From contig JAJZNH010000928.1 of NCBI GenBank assembly GCA_021811745.1, positions 1 to 5,911 on the forward strand: a stretch of 5,911 nt of DNA, written 5' to 3'. Below are positions 4,641 to 5,911 of this stretch, piece by piece. Position 1 is the stretch's first letter. Each line of letters starts with the position of its first letter. Position numbers and translations under genes: made by a program. A model generated the notes under the pieces. That model was not told where the DNA came from. It worked only from the letters and a program-made list of their open reading frames with translations, and searched no databases. This DNA comes from Acidobacteriota bacterium (GTDB lineage Bacteria > Acidobacteriota > Terriglobia > Terriglobales > Acidobacteriaceae).

Positions 4641-5911
4641 ATGCCACGACAGATTACTTTGCCGAGACAACGGCTTTTTGTGTTGGCCGCCTGCATTTTT
4701 TCCCTTACCGTTTCTACGGGAAGTCTTTATGCCTCGGCGAATTGCAATCCGCGCAGCTTCGGCGCCAGGGGCGACGGCGTCACCAAGGATACCGCGGCAA
4801 TTCAGGCCGCCATCGATGCTTGCGAACGGCAGGGGGGCGGTACGGTTACACTGACGCCAGGCACGTATCTCAGTGCCCCCATCGTCCTGAAGTCCAACAT
4901 TACGCTGCACCTCGACAAGGGTGCGACGCTTCTTGGGTCCACAGACCATGCGGACTACCCCGCAATCAGGGAATTTCGCGCGCCGGGATTGCAAGCGCTG
5001 GTCAGCGCCACCAACGCCACCAATGTCTCGATCACGGGGGAAGGCATCATCGATGGTTCGGGAGAGAGCTGGTGGAAGATGGCGTGGGCCATCAAAGGCT
5101 CAGGGATTCTGGGCACTGATCACCCGCGGCCGCGGCTGGTGGTCTTCGATCATTGCAAGCACGTACTCATCGAGGGCGTGACGATTCAGAACTCGCCGAT
5201 GTGGCAGGTGGTTCCGTACTACTCCGACGATGTTACGATCCGCAATGTCAGAATTCTCGCGCCCGCTCATTCTCCCAATACGGATGCGATCGATCCGTTT
5301 TCCTCTTCGCGCATGGTGATCGATCACGTATTTTCCGATGTGGGCGACGATAACGTGGCTATCAAGTCGGGTATGATCAACTCTCCCGGCCCCGACTCGC
5401 CAAGCCGGGACATCACCATCAAAGACTGCACTTTTCTGCATGGGCACGGTGTCTCGGTGGGCAGCGAACTGGCCGGCGGTGCTCAAAACATTCTTGCTGA
5501 GCGCATTCATTTCGATGGCACCGCGAACGGCATTCGCGTCAAGGCCAACCGCGATCGCGGCCATGACGTGAGTCATCTGGTCTTCCGCGATATTGAGATG
5601 AAGAACGTAAAGAACGCGCTGATCATCAGCGAATACTATCCCCGGATCATACCGGCCGGAGGGGTATCGGCGGCTCCCGTAACGAGGCTGACTCCGCACT
5701 TTCATGACATAGTGATTGAGAATGTGACGGCCACGGGAAGCAAGCTGGCGGGAGCGATCGTGGGCTTGCCGGAATCGCCCGTTACCGGCGTCGTCCTGCG
5801 CAATGTAAGGATCAGCGCAGAGAAAGGCCTGACCATCGGCTACGCTCAGGTGACCGGCGAAGGTGTGGTTGTGCAAGCGGCAAAAGGGCAGCCGATCACG
5901 AAGCTGGCGGG
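4641..5911 (+). CDS. Secreted GH28 polygalacturonase-family hydrolase (3' truncated by window edge)
   Basis: From ATG 4641 the frame is open to the window end, giving 423 codons plus two bases with no stop. Residues 1-33 are a signal peptide: basic start (R3, R9, R11), a hydrophobic core from about 12 to 30 and an ASA end. Residues 39-61 carry the usual GH28 opening, SFGARGDGVTKD then AIQAAIDAC. The beta-helix follows, with catalytic motifs NTDAID (213-218), GDDN (235-238), GHG (268-270) and RVK (299-301). GDD rather than QDD is common in exo-acting and rhamnogalacturonan-type GH28 enzymes, so exact substrate and mode are open: galacturonan or rhamnogalacturonan. The last visible rungs suggest most of the domain is present and perhaps 20-60 residues are missing. 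It is transcribed away from the GH28-CE8 fusion over a shared 273-bp control region. An LAAC tetrad (15-18) resembles a lipobox, but the hydrophobic stretch before it is only six residues, so ordinary secretion is more likely. Confidence 0.9.
   Translation, partial: MPRQITLPRQRLFVLAACIFSLTVSTGSLYASANCNPRSFGARGDGVTKDTAAIQAAIDACERQGGGTVTLTPGTYLSAPIVLKSNITLHLDKGATLLGSTDHADYPAIREFRAPGLQALVSATNATNVSITGEGIIDGSGESWWKMAWAIKGSGILGTDHPRPRLVVFDHCKHVLIEGVTIQNSPMWQVVPYYSDDVTIRNVRILAPAHSPNTDAIDPFSSSRMVIDHVFSDVGDDNVAIKSGMINSPGPDSPSRDITIKDCTFLHGHGVSVGSELAGGAQNILAERIHFDGTANGIRVKANRDRGHDVSHLVFRDIEMKNVKNALIISEYYPRIIPAGGVSAAPVTRLTPHFHDIVIENVTATGSKLAGAIVGLPESPVTGVVLRNVRISAEKGLTIGYAQVTGEGVVVQAAKGQPITKLA

Noticed and set aside
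4598..5119. Plus-strand frame of 173 codons starting in the promoter region
   Set aside because: Out of frame with the GH28 gene; its start falls at the -10 box and its product has no domain features.
5100..5876. Minus-strand open frame of 258 codons opposite the second GH28 gene
   Set aside because: Same kind of antisense artefact; the plus strand encodes NTDAID, GDDN, GHG and RVK in order.
1..5911. tRNA, rRNA, CRISPR array or riboswitch
   Set aside because: I saw no cloverleaf with a conserved T-loop, no regularly spaced direct repeats and no known aptamer core; a covariance-model scan would settle this.

Overview
The window is a plant cell wall (pectin) degradation locus. It holds three carbohydrate-active enzyme genes and no mobile element, RNA gene or CRISPR array that I can support. 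The DNA is GC-rich, and the protein style resembles soil Acidobacteriota (Terriglobia such as Granulicella, Terriglobus or Edaphobacter relatives). That style includes a large GH106 rhamnosidase, a secreted polygalacturonase-pectinesterase fusion, and GH28 proteins with a CG...GC cysteine pair. The taxonomic guess is inference from protein style, not proof.

Layout: (1) 1-1455, + strand, the C-terminal 484 codons of a GH106-type alpha-L-rhamnosidase whose N-terminal half lies before the window. (2) 1456-2000, a 545-bp gap between two convergent genes, with no convincing gene but an unusual run of short perfect inverted repeats and a 3' hairpin just after the next gene. (3) 2001-4367, - strand, a 788-residue secreted protein in which a complete GH28 polygalacturonase domain is joined to a complete CE8 pectin methylesterase domain; all catalytic motifs of both are present. 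(4) 4368-4640, a 273-bp divergent control region with candidate promoters for both flanking genes, two strong Shine-Dalgarno sites and two candidate operator dyads. (5) 4641 to the window end, + strand, a second secreted GH28 enzyme, cut off by the window edge after 423 codons.

How the parts could work together (inference from family functions): the CE8 domain removes methyl esters from homogalacturonan and exposes the de-esterified chain that the attached GH28 domain and the separate GH28 enzyme can hydrolyse. The rhamnosidase removes alpha-L-rhamnose from rhamnogalacturonan or other rhamnose-bearing side chains. The divergent pair 2001-4367 / 4641-end shares one intergenic region, so co-regulation is plausible. 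Nothing here looks like a wholly undescribed system. The items most worth a second look are the two-catalytic-domain fusion, the inverted-repeat cluster in the convergent gap, and the dyads in the divergent promoter region.
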